From: Acetobacteraceae bacterium H6797
GTDB taxonomy: Bacteria > Pseudomonadota > Alphaproteobacteria > Acetobacterales > Acetobacteraceae
Assembly (NCBI GenBank): GCA_015223225.1
Contig: JADFCQ010000007.1
Location: forward strand, 124,001-188,000
Direction: 5' to 3'
Length of the DNA: 64,000 nt
Shown one piece after another: positions 49,049-57,510 of this stretch (position 1 is its first letter; every line of letters begins with the position of its first letter). The position numbers were made by a program, and so were the translations under genes. The notes under the pieces are model-generated. The model was not told the DNA's origin and made no database searches. It was given only the letters and a program-made list of their open reading frames with translations.

Positions 49049-51454
49049 ATGCGCTTCCTGCTTCCGCTTTTCCTCGCCCTCTCCGTCGCCCTGGGCACCG
49101 CCAATGTCCATGCGGCCGGCCCCGTGCAGCTCGCCCAGGCCAGTGGCGGGGCGCCAGCCCAACCATCCGGCCAGGCGACTGCCCAGGCCCCGGCTCTCAC
49201 GCCAGAGGCGGCGGCGAGGCTGCGGGCCCTGCTCGCCGACGAGAAGAAGCGGCAGGAGCTGATCAAAACGCTCGACGCCCTGGCCGCCGCCGGCGCCGCC
49301 ATGGGCGCGGCCAATGGGGCCGCCGCCGCCCCGGCCGCGGGCAATAATACCGCCGCCGCGCCTGGGGCCGCCACCCCCGCCGCCCCGGCCGGCGAAGCGC
49401 CCGCCGCCGAGGCGCCGGCCGGGGCCCCTGCCGCCGAAAGCGAGTCGCTCCTGGCCCCCGATACCATTGGCGGGCAGCTGCTGCATGGGGCCTCCCAGCG
49501 CCTGCAGGCGCTCTCCGACCAGCTCGTCAACGCGGCCCGGAGCGTCACGGATCTGCCGGGCCTCGTCTCCTGGGCCTCCGGCGTGGCGCGGGACCCGGTG
49601 ACGCAGACCCGCGTCTTCGACGCCTCCTGGAAGCTGCTGCTGCTCTTCACCCTGGCCCTGCTCGCCGAGCATTTCGCCAAGCGCGGCATCCGCCGCTGGC
49701 GGGAGCGGCTCGACGGCATGGCGCCCGAGGCGGGCAGCAAATGGCGCTGGCTCCGCAAGGTGCCGCTCGTCCTGGCGCGCTTCTTCCTCGATCTCGGCCC
49801 CGTCCTGGCCTTCGCCGTGGTCTCCTACGGGATGATCGGGGTGGTGAAGCCGCTGCCGACGACCGAGCTGGTGCTGCTGACCGCGAACAACGCCTATATC
49901 GTCTACCGCGCGCTGATGCTGGCCGCGCGGATGCTGCTCTCGCCCAACTCGGCGCATCTGCGGCTACTGCCGGTCTCGGACGAGACGGCGGCCTATATCA
50001 CCGTGTGGCTCGCGCGCATCGTCGCCGTCTCGGTGGTGGGCTATGCGGTGACCGAGGCGGGGCTGCTCTTCGGCCTGCCCTGGGGCGTCTATGATGCCCT
50101 GCAGCGGCTGGTGCTGCTCATCGTCTCGCTCTTCTTCGTCATCATCGTGTTGCAGAACCGCCTGGCGGTGGCGGACCTCCTGCGCGCGCCGGAGCTGAAG
50201 GAGGGCGAGGAGCCCACCCAGGGCCGCCGCCTGCTGCGCGGCTTGCGCGACCGCATGGCCGAGGTCTGGCATTTCCTGGCCATCCTCTATCTCCTGGCGC
50301 TCTGGGCGGTCTGGGCGCTGGAGATCCATGACGGCTTCGTCCGCCTGCTGCGCTCCTCGCTGCTGACGCTGGCCATCCTGGCCCTGGCCAAGGGCTTCGA
50401 CGTGGCGCTGCGCCGGGGCATCACGCGGGGCTTCCGCGTGGGGCCGGAGCTGGCCTCCCGCTATCCGGGGCTGGAGGTGCGGGCGAACCGCTACCTGCCG
50501 GTCTTCAAGGGGATCATCACCGGCGTCGTCACGCTGGTCGCCATCCTCTTTCTCCTCGAAACCTGGGGCATCGACGCCTTCAACTGGTTCGGCACCGGCC
50601 GGCTCGGCAACCGGGTGCTGGGCGCGGTGGTCTCCATCGGCCTGACCATGATCATCGCCGTGGCGGTCTGGGAAATGGTCAATGCCGCCATCCAGCGGCA
50701 TCTCGAGAAGCTGGCGCGCGACGCCAAGGCGGCCCGCTCGGCCCGCGTCCGCACGCTGCTGCCCATGCTGCGCACGGCGCTGCTGATCTTCCTGCTGGTG
50801 GTGGTGGCCTTCAACGTGCTGACGGCCATCGGCATCAATGTGGCGCCGCTGCTGGCCGGTGCCGGTGTCATCGGCCTGGCCATCGGTTTCGGCTCGCAGA
50901 AACTGGTGCAGGACGTCATCACCGGCATCTTCCTGCTGATGGAAGACGCGGTCGCCGTGGGTGATTCGGTCAATCTCGGCGGCAAGGGCGGCGTGGTGGA
51001 GCAGCTTTCCATCCGCTCCATCCGCCTGCGCGATGGCGATGGCGCGGTGCATATCATCCCCTTCTCCGCCGTGACGACGGTGACGAACAGCACGCGCGAT
51101 TTCGGCTTCGCCATGATCGACGTGACCGTGGGCTATAACCAGGACACCGACCAGGTGGCCGAGGCCCTGCGCGAGCTGGTGAAGGAGATGCGCAGCGAGG
51201 TGCGCTGGGGCGCCGTCATCCGCGACGATTTCGACCTCTGGGGCGTGGATCAGCTGGGGCAGAACGGCGTCGTCATGCGCGGCCGTGTCAAGACCGATGC
51301 CGGCCAGCGCTGGCCCGTGCAGCGCGAGCTCTATGGCCGCATCAAGCGCCGCTTCGCCGAGATGGGCATCATCATCGCCCCGCCCTCGACCACCGTCATG
51401 CTCGAGCGGCGCGAGAGCGAGGCGGCGGCGCATAAGGCGGCCGAGGGCGAGTGA
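49049..51454 (+). CDS. Large mechanosensitive channel of the MscS family
   Basis: An 801-residue channel. A signal peptide (1-22, VHA|AG) leads a periplasmic Ala/Pro-rich region (about 23-190). About nine membrane helices span 190-590 and the MscS pore and beta domain lie at about 595-780, with the pore helix AGAGVIGLAIGFGSQKLVQD and FLLMEDAVAVGDSVNLGGKG. The size and long periplasmic N-terminus resemble YbiO/MscK-type channels rather than the 286-residue MscS. It acts as a tension-gated safety valve in osmotic downshock. Monocistronic. Confidence 0.92.
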   Translation: MRFLLPLFLALSVALGTANVHAAGPVQLAQASGGAPAQPSGQATAQAPALTPEAAARLRALLADEKKRQELIKTLDALAAAGAAMGAANGAAAAPAAGNNTAAAPGAATPAAPAGEAPAAEAPAGAPAAESESLLAPDTIGGQLLHGASQRLQALSDQLVNAARSVTDLPGLVSWASGVARDPVTQTRVFDASWKLLLLFTLALLAEHFAKRGIRRWRERLDGMAPEAGSKWRWLRKVPLVLARFFLDLGPVLAFAVVSYGMIGVVKPLPTTELVLLTANNAYIVYRALMLAARMLLSPNSAHLRLLPVSDETAAYITVWLARIVAVSVVGYAVTEAGLLFGLPWGVYDALQRLVLLIVSLFFVIIVLQNRLAVADLLRAPELKEGEEPTQGRRLLRGLRDRMAEVWHFLAILYLLALWAVWALEIHDGFVRLLRSSLLTLAILALAKGFDVALRRGITRGFRVGPELASRYPGLEVRANRYLPVFKGIITGVVTLVAILFLLETWGIDAFNWFGTGRLGNRVLGAVVSIGLTMIIAVAVWEMVNAAIQRHLEKLARDAKAARSARVRTLLPMLRTALLIFLLVVVAFNVLTAIGINVAPLLAGAGVIGLAIGFGSQKLVQDVITGIFLLMEDAVAVGDSVNLGGKGGVVEQLSIRSIRLRDGDGAVHIIPFSAVTTVTNSTRDFGFAMIDVTVGYNQDTDQVAEALRELVKEMRSEVRWGAVIRDDFDLWGVDQLGQNGVVMRGRVKTDAGQRWPVQRELYGRIKRRFAEMGIIIAPPSTTVMLERRESEAAAHKAAEGE

Positions 51455-51707
51455 GCCGCGCGGGTGCCCTGCCGCCAGCGCATGGCATTCCGGGCGCTCC
51501 GCGCTTGGAGAGCCCGGTTAGGGCGGGTTAGGCTATCGTCATGAACGGTCAATGGACCCTGCCGCGGCGAATTATCCGCCCGGCCGCCTGAGGCTCCCGA
51601 AGGAGCAAGCGGCGGCCGGGACGAGATGCTTTTCGCCCCGCGGCGCGCCCAGGCCCAGCAAGGCCGGCCCCGTGCCGCAGCGCCGACCCTTGCCAGAGGC
51701 CCAGTTC
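51455..51707 (+). other. Intergenic spacer between the MscS gene and the ACT-like gene
   Basis: 253 bases. It is GC-rich with an ATG-initiated frame from 51552 that is continuous with the next gene but lacks conserved features. I see no RNA gene or repeat here. Confidence 0.4.
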
Positions 51708-51986
51708 ATGTCCGCTACCGAAAACACCGTTTCCGTCTGCTTCGCCGTTCAGGTCGAGGCCTATCCCGGCGCGCTCTCCCGCGTGCTGGAGCCCTTCGCC
51801 AAGCGGGACCTGACGCCGGATTACTTCCGCTCGGCCCGCGAGGGCGAGGTGCTGCGCATCGACATCGCCATGGAGGCCATGCCGGCCGGGATGGTGCATC
51901 TGGTCGCGGGTAATATCGGCCAGATCGTCGGCGTGCGGCATGTGCTGGTCGAGCAGGGCGAGATGGCGACCGCCGCCGCGGCCTGA
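51708..51986 (+). CDS. Small ACT-like domain protein
   Basis: A 92-residue protein. NTVSVCFAVQVEAYPGALSRVLEPFAKRDLTPDYFRSAREGEVLRI-like sequence has the beta-alpha-beta-beta-alpha-beta order and the pPGALsRVLepFakR turn of ACT domains, which bind amino acids in regulatory subunits such as IlvN. No partner enzyme is adjacent, so it may be a free-standing regulator. ATG 51708 is chosen because conservation begins there. Family assignment is by pattern only. Confidence 0.6.
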   Translation: MSATENTVSVCFAVQVEAYPGALSRVLEPFAKRDLTPDYFRSAREGEVLRIDIAMEAMPAGMVHLVAGNIGQIVGVRHVLVEQGEMATAAAA

Positions 51987-52020
51987 GGGCTGGGGCGGCG
52001 TGGGGGCATCTCGCCAGGGC

Positions 52021-54399
52021 TCAGGTGAACACGAAGTCCCGCTCGGTAAGCGTTGCGGTAAAGTCCTGCAGGGTGAGCGTATCGCCCTCACCGCTGCGGA
52101 TCACCGTGCTGTTGCCTTCGATGCTGATGGCCAGATCCGCATAATGCAGCCCCTCGAAAGTGATGCCGGGCTTGCCTGGATTCATGTAAAAGTCCCGGAT
52201 CACGTCCTGCCCATGGCCATCGGCGAAGACGTAGGTCGCCTTATAATAGGCGCTGTAGCTCTGGTCGCCGGTGCCGTCGACGATGGTCACTGATCTGGGT
52301 GAGCCACTAGTCTGGATCGTGAAGTCTTCGAATCCGGAGACGATATTCGTCTGATCGCCGAAGCGGAATTCGCCCGCCCGCAGATCCAGCCTGAGATCGA
52401 CGCCGCTGAGATCGGCCTCGAAATTCACGCTGAGCTTATCGGTGCCCGCCCCGCCCAGCAGCGTATTGCCTGAAAAGACGATATGGCGGGTGTACCCACC
52501 GACCTCCAGGGAATCATCACCGCCACCCAGATCTACGACATTGTCCTTTATCTCCACCAATGGCGGAGGGGCCCAGCTGGGCGTGTCGCCAACCGCGGGG
52601 TCGACGGTGGTGGCAGCGGCCCAGAATGAGACCTGATCCTCCTGGTCACCGAAATGGACGTTGACGTGGGCGATGCGCGCTGTTGCCTGCCCCTCCTGAC
52701 CGTTATGGCCGAAATCGCCCTTATCGCCGCCTGGACCGCCGTCGCCAGGCAGGCCGAAATAGCCTTCCTCGCCACCCTGGGCATAAAGGCTGATGTCGAC
52801 ATATGAGCTCAAGGTCGCGCTGATGGTTGCGCCGTCGACGATCGCATCGGCCGCGCCGCCATCACCGCCGTCCCCGCCATCGCCGCCACTCGCCCCCGGT
52901 TGGTGCGTGGAACTGCCCCAGCCGCCATCGCCCCCCTTGCCCGCCATGGCCGTTACGCCGAGGCCGACGTCGATTGCGGTGCCCGTGATGACGATATCGC
53001 TGATTGTGCCGTTGGCAGCGCCGCCATCCGTGCCATCCTTGCCGCTGTCACCTTCGCCCATGGTGCCATCGCTGCCTGTCGAGGTCAGCTCGATGTTGAG
53101 CCGGTCCTGGTAAGGCTCGCTGCTACTGCCCAGATCCACTGTAAGGCTGGAGAGCAGCATGTCCTCTGACCGCGAGGGGCCGATATAGAGGCCATGGCCT
53201 GCGTAGTTGAGTGTGACGGTATCGGCATTATGGGTGCCGGTGATGGTCGTGCGCTCATCTCCCGCCTCGCGCCAGCCAGTTTGCAGAGCGTATTCGCTGA
53301 AATCGAAGCTTTGCCCGTTGAGGGTGGGTCTATCGGTCAGGATGAGCGGTGTGGTATCGAGCAAGATATCTGAGGACCGCAGATTGTAGACGGTGCTGTC
53401 TCGCAGCACCAAGTACTGGTGATGCGCCGCATCGAGCGTGAGCCAGAGATCGTCGCCGGACTGTCGGGCGCTCGCGCGGAGGGAATCGAAGGTCAGGCCA
53501 TCGAAGGCGGTGAGGTCGATCTTGTCCACGCCGGCGATGTAATCGGTGATGATGTCATGCGAGGCGGTGCCGTGGTCGAGGAAGACGAAAGTGTCGGCCC
53601 CAGCGCCGCCGCTGAGAATGTCGTTGCCCGCGCCGTCGATGAACGTGTCGCTGCCGTCTGAGCCGGTGGCGATGAGCCGCGCATGGCCGATGATGCCGCT
53701 GCCATCGAGATGGAGGGCATCGGCGGTGCTCGCATTGATGCGCAGTATATTACCGAAGGACGCCGCCGCCTCGTCGCCCAGCGTCAGCGAGGCAGTGCCC
53801 ACCGTGATCTTGAGCGTCTCGATGCGGGAGATATTGGCGAAGTTGGAATCGGTCAGCGTCCCGCCGCCGTAGGCCTGGACGACATCATTCCCGATGCCGC
53901 CATCGAGAATGCCGACGGTGGCGAGTTGCTGGAGATCGTCGAACCGGAAGAGATCGTTTCCGGCGCCGCCGCGCAGACGGTCCGCGCCGCCGCCGCCCTT
54001 GATATTGTCGTCGCCCACACTGCCGGTGACGACATCGGTCAGCGCGCCGCCATAGACGACGAGTTGCGTCTCGCCGGGCAGATCGGCCGCATTGACGTTG
54101 ATGCTACCGCCATCGAGCACGCTGATGCGGATGAGGCCGTCGAAGGCGGAGGAGGCGGCGGCACCGAGCGTGAATTGCGCGAGCCCATTCGTGGCCAACA
54201 AGGTCTCGACATCGGTGATGCCGTCGAAGGCGCTGTCGGCGAATTTTCCGCTGGTGTCGAGAAAGAGCCTATCTTGCCCACCCAGCCCATCGATCACATG
54301 CGGGCCGGCGAAGGAGATCGCGGTGCTGACATGGAACTCATCGGCGCCGTTGGTGCCGATGAGGGTGTAGCCCGTGCCAGGCGGCGCGTTGTAGATCAT
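52021..54399 (-). CDS. Large RTX/beta-repeat protein A (paralogue of the upstream gene)
   Basis: A 792-residue predicted secreted protein without an N-terminal signal peptide. Two modules of about 120 residues (20-138 and 138-260) each combine RTX nonapeptides (GGGGADRLRGGAGNDLFRF, about 135-153; AGNDILSGGAGADTFVF, about 257-273) with an FaNiSRiEtLkiTvG...LtLGdEAA beta-rich stretch. A linker follows, then a collagen-like Gly-rich region (about 455-590, GGDGGDGGDGG) and a C-terminal domain ending RDFVFT, like type I secretion signals. Ca2+ binding and type I export are inferred; no T1SS genes are nearby. GC content is lower than in flanking core genes. Confidence 0.75.
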   Translation of the reverse strand: MIYNAPPGTGYTLIGTNGADEFHVSTAISFAGPHVIDGLGGQDRLFLDTSGKFADSAFDGITDVETLLATNGLAQFTLGAAASSAFDGLIRISVLDGGSINVNAADLPGETQLVVYGGALTDVVTGSVGDDNIKGGGGADRLRGGAGNDLFRFDDLQQLATVGILDGGIGNDVVQAYGGGTLTDSNFANISRIETLKITVGTASLTLGDEAAASFGNILRINASTADALHLDGSGIIGHARLIATGSDGSDTFIDGAGNDILSGGAGADTFVFLDHGTASHDIITDYIAGVDKIDLTAFDGLTFDSLRASARQSGDDLWLTLDAAHHQYLVLRDSTVYNLRSSDILLDTTPLILTDRPTLNGQSFDFSEYALQTGWREAGDERTTITGTHNADTVTLNYAGHGLYIGPSRSEDMLLSSLTVDLGSSSEPYQDRLNIELTSTGSDGTMGEGDSGKDGTDGGAANGTISDIVITGTAIDVGLGVTAMAGKGGDGGWGSSTHQPGASGGDGGDGGDGGAADAIVDGATISATLSSYVDISLYAQGGEEGYFGLPGDGGPGGDKGDFGHNGQEGQATARIAHVNVHFGDQEDQVSFWAAATTVDPAVGDTPSWAPPPLVEIKDNVVDLGGGDDSLEVGGYTRHIVFSGNTLLGGAGTDKLSVNFEADLSGVDLRLDLRAGEFRFGDQTNIVSGFEDFTIQTSGSPRSVTIVDGTGDQSYSAYYKATYVFADGHGQDVIRDFYMNPGKPGITFEGLHYADLAISIEGNSTVIRSGEGDTLTLQDFTATLTERDFVFT

Positions 54400-54414
54400 G
54401 GCGGCGGTTCCTCA

Positions 54415-54475
54415 TCCGGGACGGATTTCATCGCATATCGTATTGATAATATAACGATATGCGATGCGTCCCGGA
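54415..54475 (-). promoter_or_regulatory. Large inverted repeat in front of RTX protein A
   Basis: Arms TCCGGGAC (54415-54422) with GTCCCGGA (54468-54475), and CATCGCATATCGT (54429-54441) with ACGATATGCGATG (54454-54466) around an AT-only-like 12-base loop; a 6-base bulge sits on one side. It lies between the two RTX genes and ends about 15 bases from the downstream ATG, next to the AGGA ribosome binding site. Confidence 0.75.
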
Positions 54476-54508
54476 CTGGCGCCTTAAACTTCTGTCAGGC
54501 TTATCACA

Positions 54509-57427
54509 TCAGGCGAAAACCATATCCTCCGCGCCGAGCGGGGCGGTATAGCCGAACAGCAGAATTGTATCACCCTCGCCGCTCGTGATCATGGTGCCCG
54601 TCTCGACCGCGAGGATGGTGAGATCGGCCATGGTCATGCCTTCGAAGACCAGCTTGTCCATGCCTGTCTCGAAGGCATAAATAAGGTCATGCCCGTGGCC
54701 ATCGGCAAAGACGAAGGTGTCGCTCCCGTACCAGCCCGCATACTCCTGGTTGCCGGCGCCATCGACGAAGCGGTCGTCGAGACTCGTGCCGCCCAGCGTG
54801 TCGAAGTTCAGCAAAGTGCTGACACCCTCGCCGACAAGTAGCTTATGAGCACGGAGATCGAAGGTGACGCCTTCTGCGCCGGGGTCGAGGATGAGGCTGT
54901 CGCCTTCATTGGTGAGAACGAGGCTGTTCGCACCCTCACCGCCATCGAAGACGTTGCCATCGATGGTCATCTGACCGGCAACAAATGACATATAGATATA
55001 GTCATCGCCGCCGCCGAGCGCGATGTTGTTGCCCGTCATGATCAGGCTCGTAGGCATAGTGGGGGAGGCCGCGCCGGGCGCGCCGTCCTCGCCATCGCGG
55101 TAGTAATGGCCGAGGTGGTTTTCGTGGTTCTCTTCTTGCCAATCCCAGTTCCAGGTGCCGTCACCGGGCGCGCCGGAGCCGTCACTAGGATTGCCCTCGT
55201 CATCGAGAATGGCAGTCGCGGAGACTAAGGCGGTCAGCGCGATGAAATCATCCGCATTACCGAGCGTGATGACATTGTCCTCGATGCGCGCGGTTGCCGT
55301 GCCGAAGGCGCCCCCATCGCCGCCCTGGCCGCCAATGCCGTAGCGATGCAAGTAGGACTCGTCGAAGTTCCCGTCGGGGCCTGCCTCTTCCGTGACCGTC
55401 GCCCCCCAACCACCGGTCCCGCCGATGCCGCCGGCCCCGCCGTCGACGATCAGGTGAATTTCGATGTTCGACGCGCCGCTCGCCTGGATCGAGAGGCCGC
55501 TGATCAGCGTCTCCGCCGCGCCGCCCTGGCCGCCTGTGCCCCCCGTGCCCGCGGGCTCATCGAGCATGACGCCATCATGGCCTTGGCCGCCAGCCCCGCC
55601 ATCACCGGCCGTGGCCCAGGCCTCGATGCTCAGGTTGAGCGTGCCCGCCATGATCGAGATATCGCTGATGACGGTACTGGCCGCCTCGCCATCCTCGCCC
55701 GGCTCGGCCATCAGATAGGCGTCGCTGCCGGCGCGCCCCTCAGACTTGGCTTCTATGCTGATATTATCGGTGGTTTCGCTGCCCTGGCTGAAATCCACCG
55801 CCAGATCCGAGATGGTGACGCCGGCGCCGGCATAGTCGAGCGAGAGCAGATCGGTGCCCTCGCCGCCACTCAGCGAGGTGACCTCCTCCGCCGAGCCGCG
55901 CCAGCCGAGCGCCAGCGCACGATCCGCGAAATCGATGCTCGCATCTTCGACGGTAAGGCTGTCGCTATGGGAGCCGGAGGGCGCGCGGAAGAGGAAATCA
56001 TCCGCCGAGAGATCGGCGAGCGTCGTATCGAGCAGCAGCAGATATTGCGTTTCGCCACCCGCTCCGCTGAAGGAGATGAGCACGTCATCGCCTTGCTGCA
56101 TCATCTCCTCCGCCAGCTCGTCATAGTTAAGCCCCGCGAAGCCGTTGAGGGAGATGACATCCTCGCCCGCGACGAAATCCGTGATGACGTCATGGCTCCC
56201 GCCGAGCCCATGGTCGGCGATGATGAACGTGTCCGCGCCATCGCCACCCGTGAAGCGGTCGCTCCCCGCGCCATCGGTGATGATATCCGCCCCGGCCGAA
56301 CCCGTGACGACCAGCCGCGTATTCGCGCCCAGCGCCTGCCCGTCGAGATGCAGGCTCTCGGCCCCGCTCGCATCGATCCGCAGGATATTCCCGAAGGCCG
56401 AGGCGGCCTCGCTGCCGAGCGTGAGCGTCGCCGCGCCCGCCGTGATGGTGAGCCCCTCGATCCGCGAGAGGCGGGCGAAATCCGCATCGGTCAGCGTGCC
56501 GCCGCCATGGACATGGACGATATCCGTGCCGATGCCGCCATCGAGCAGGCCGACATCCGCCAGCGCGCTCAGATCGGCGAAGCGGAAGTGGTCATCGCCC
56601 GCGCCGCCGCGCAGCCGGTCCGCGCCGCCGGTGCCGGTGATGTCGTCATTCCCCGCGCTGCCGAGCAGCACCAGCCGCGCCCCGGCCGCACCCGCCTCGC
56701 TCGCATCCAGCGTAAGGCTCGAGGCGGTAAGCGCATTCACCTGCAGCAACCCCTGGAAGGCCTCGGCCGCTTCGGCGCCGAGTTGCAGTTCGATCGTACC
56801 CGCCGTGAACTCCAGCTTCTCCATGCGCGTGACGCCGGTGAAGGCACCATCGGCGATGCTGCCGCCCACCTCGTCGGTGACGCGGATCGTATCCACCCCG
56901 ATGCCGCCATCGAGCACCAGCCCCGCCTTGTTCAGATGCGCGGTGCTGGTGAAGAGGAAAAGATCATCGCCCGCGCCCGCGCGCAGCCTGTCCGCCCCCC
57001 CGCCGCCATGGAGCGTATCGTCGCCCGCCCCGCCAAGCACCACATCGGTGCGGTTGCCATCGGTGAAGCCGCTGCCGGAGAAGATCAGCGGCGTGCCAGA
57101 ATCGAGCGCGCGCGCATCGATCACGAACCGCCCGACGCCGCTTGTGCTGAAGGTGAGCGGCGCGCCGCCGAATGCCGCGACTGTCTCAGCCCCGAGCGTG
57201 AGCTTGACCAGGCCGCCGCTGGAGATGACCTCTTCGATATTGCTGATATTGACGAAATCTGAATCCTCGAAGGTCGCAACGGGGAAGATCCAGAGCTGAT
57301 CATGGCCGCCCTTGGCGTCGATCGTCGCCCCGGGTGAGAGCGAATCCGGCGTCTGGATGACGATCTGGTCGTCACCATCGGTGCCGTCGAGCGTGAAGCT
57401 GCCCGTAGGCGGCGCGAAGATCAGCAT
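54509..57427 (-). CDS. Large RTX/beta-repeat protein B
   Basis: A 972-residue paralogue of the next gene. Three modules of about 122 residues (20-144, 144-268, 268-390) each hold RTX nonapeptides (GGGGADRLRAGAGDDLFLF; GGADRLRGGAGDDHFRF; GGDGADTFIIADHG) and a dFarlsRiEgLtiTaG...LtLGsEAAsaF stretch. A serralysin-like VITDFVAGEDVISLNGF segment follows, then Gly/Asp-rich regions (about 600-720) and a C-terminal domain (about 830-972) with VFADGHGHDLIYAFETG and the end EDMVFA. No signal peptide; type I secretion is inferred. Protein B has one module more than protein A. Confidence 0.75.
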   Translation of the reverse strand: MLIFAPPTGSFTLDGTDGDDQIVIQTPDSLSPGATIDAKGGHDQLWIFPVATFEDSDFVNISNIEEVISSGGLVKLTLGAETVAAFGGAPLTFSTSGVGRFVIDARALDSGTPLIFSGSGFTDGNRTDVVLGGAGDDTLHGGGGADRLRAGAGDDLFLFTSTAHLNKAGLVLDGGIGVDTIRVTDEVGGSIADGAFTGVTRMEKLEFTAGTIELQLGAEAAEAFQGLLQVNALTASSLTLDASEAGAAGARLVLLGSAGNDDITGTGGADRLRGGAGDDHFRFADLSALADVGLLDGGIGTDIVHVHGGGTLTDADFARLSRIEGLTITAGAATLTLGSEAASAFGNILRIDASGAESLHLDGQALGANTRLVVTGSAGADIITDGAGSDRFTGGDGADTFIIADHGLGGSHDVITDFVAGEDVISLNGFAGLNYDELAEEMMQQGDDVLISFSGAGGETQYLLLLDTTLADLSADDFLFRAPSGSHSDSLTVEDASIDFADRALALGWRGSAEEVTSLSGGEGTDLLSLDYAGAGVTISDLAVDFSQGSETTDNISIEAKSEGRAGSDAYLMAEPGEDGEAASTVISDISIMAGTLNLSIEAWATAGDGGAGGQGHDGVMLDEPAGTGGTGGQGGAAETLISGLSIQASGASNIEIHLIVDGGAGGIGGTGGWGATVTEEAGPDGNFDESYLHRYGIGGQGGDGGAFGTATARIEDNVITLGNADDFIALTALVSATAILDDEGNPSDGSGAPGDGTWNWDWQEENHENHLGHYYRDGEDGAPGAASPTMPTSLIMTGNNIALGGGDDYIYMSFVAGQMTIDGNVFDGGEGANSLVLTNEGDSLILDPGAEGVTFDLRAHKLLVGEGVSTLLNFDTLGGTSLDDRFVDGAGNQEYAGWYGSDTFVFADGHGHDLIYAFETGMDKLVFEGMTMADLTILAVETGTMITSGEGDTILLFGYTAPLGAEDMVFA

Positions 57428-57451
57428 GGGGCGCTTCCAGCGATGTCTTAT

Positions 57452-57474
57452 GTAACCGTTAACTTAACGTTTAC
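57452..57474 (-). promoter_or_regulatory. 23-bp palindrome upstream of RTX protein B
   Basis: GTAACCGTTAA-C-TTAACGTTTAC: 11-base half-sites with a single mismatched pair and a perfect CGTTAACTTAACG core (57457-57469), about 25 bases before the ATG in an AT-rich strip inside a GC-rich genome. The position suits an operator. Confidence 0.6.
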
Positions 57475-57510
57475 AAAAAACCCGTGCCAGTAACGAAGCC
57501 GGGGGAATAG

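Noticed and set aside
52700..53060. Short-period DNA repeats in the RTX genes considered as a CRISPR or tandem array
   Set aside because: The periodicity follows codons for Gly/Asp-rich protein repeats, with no conserved repeat-spacer architecture.
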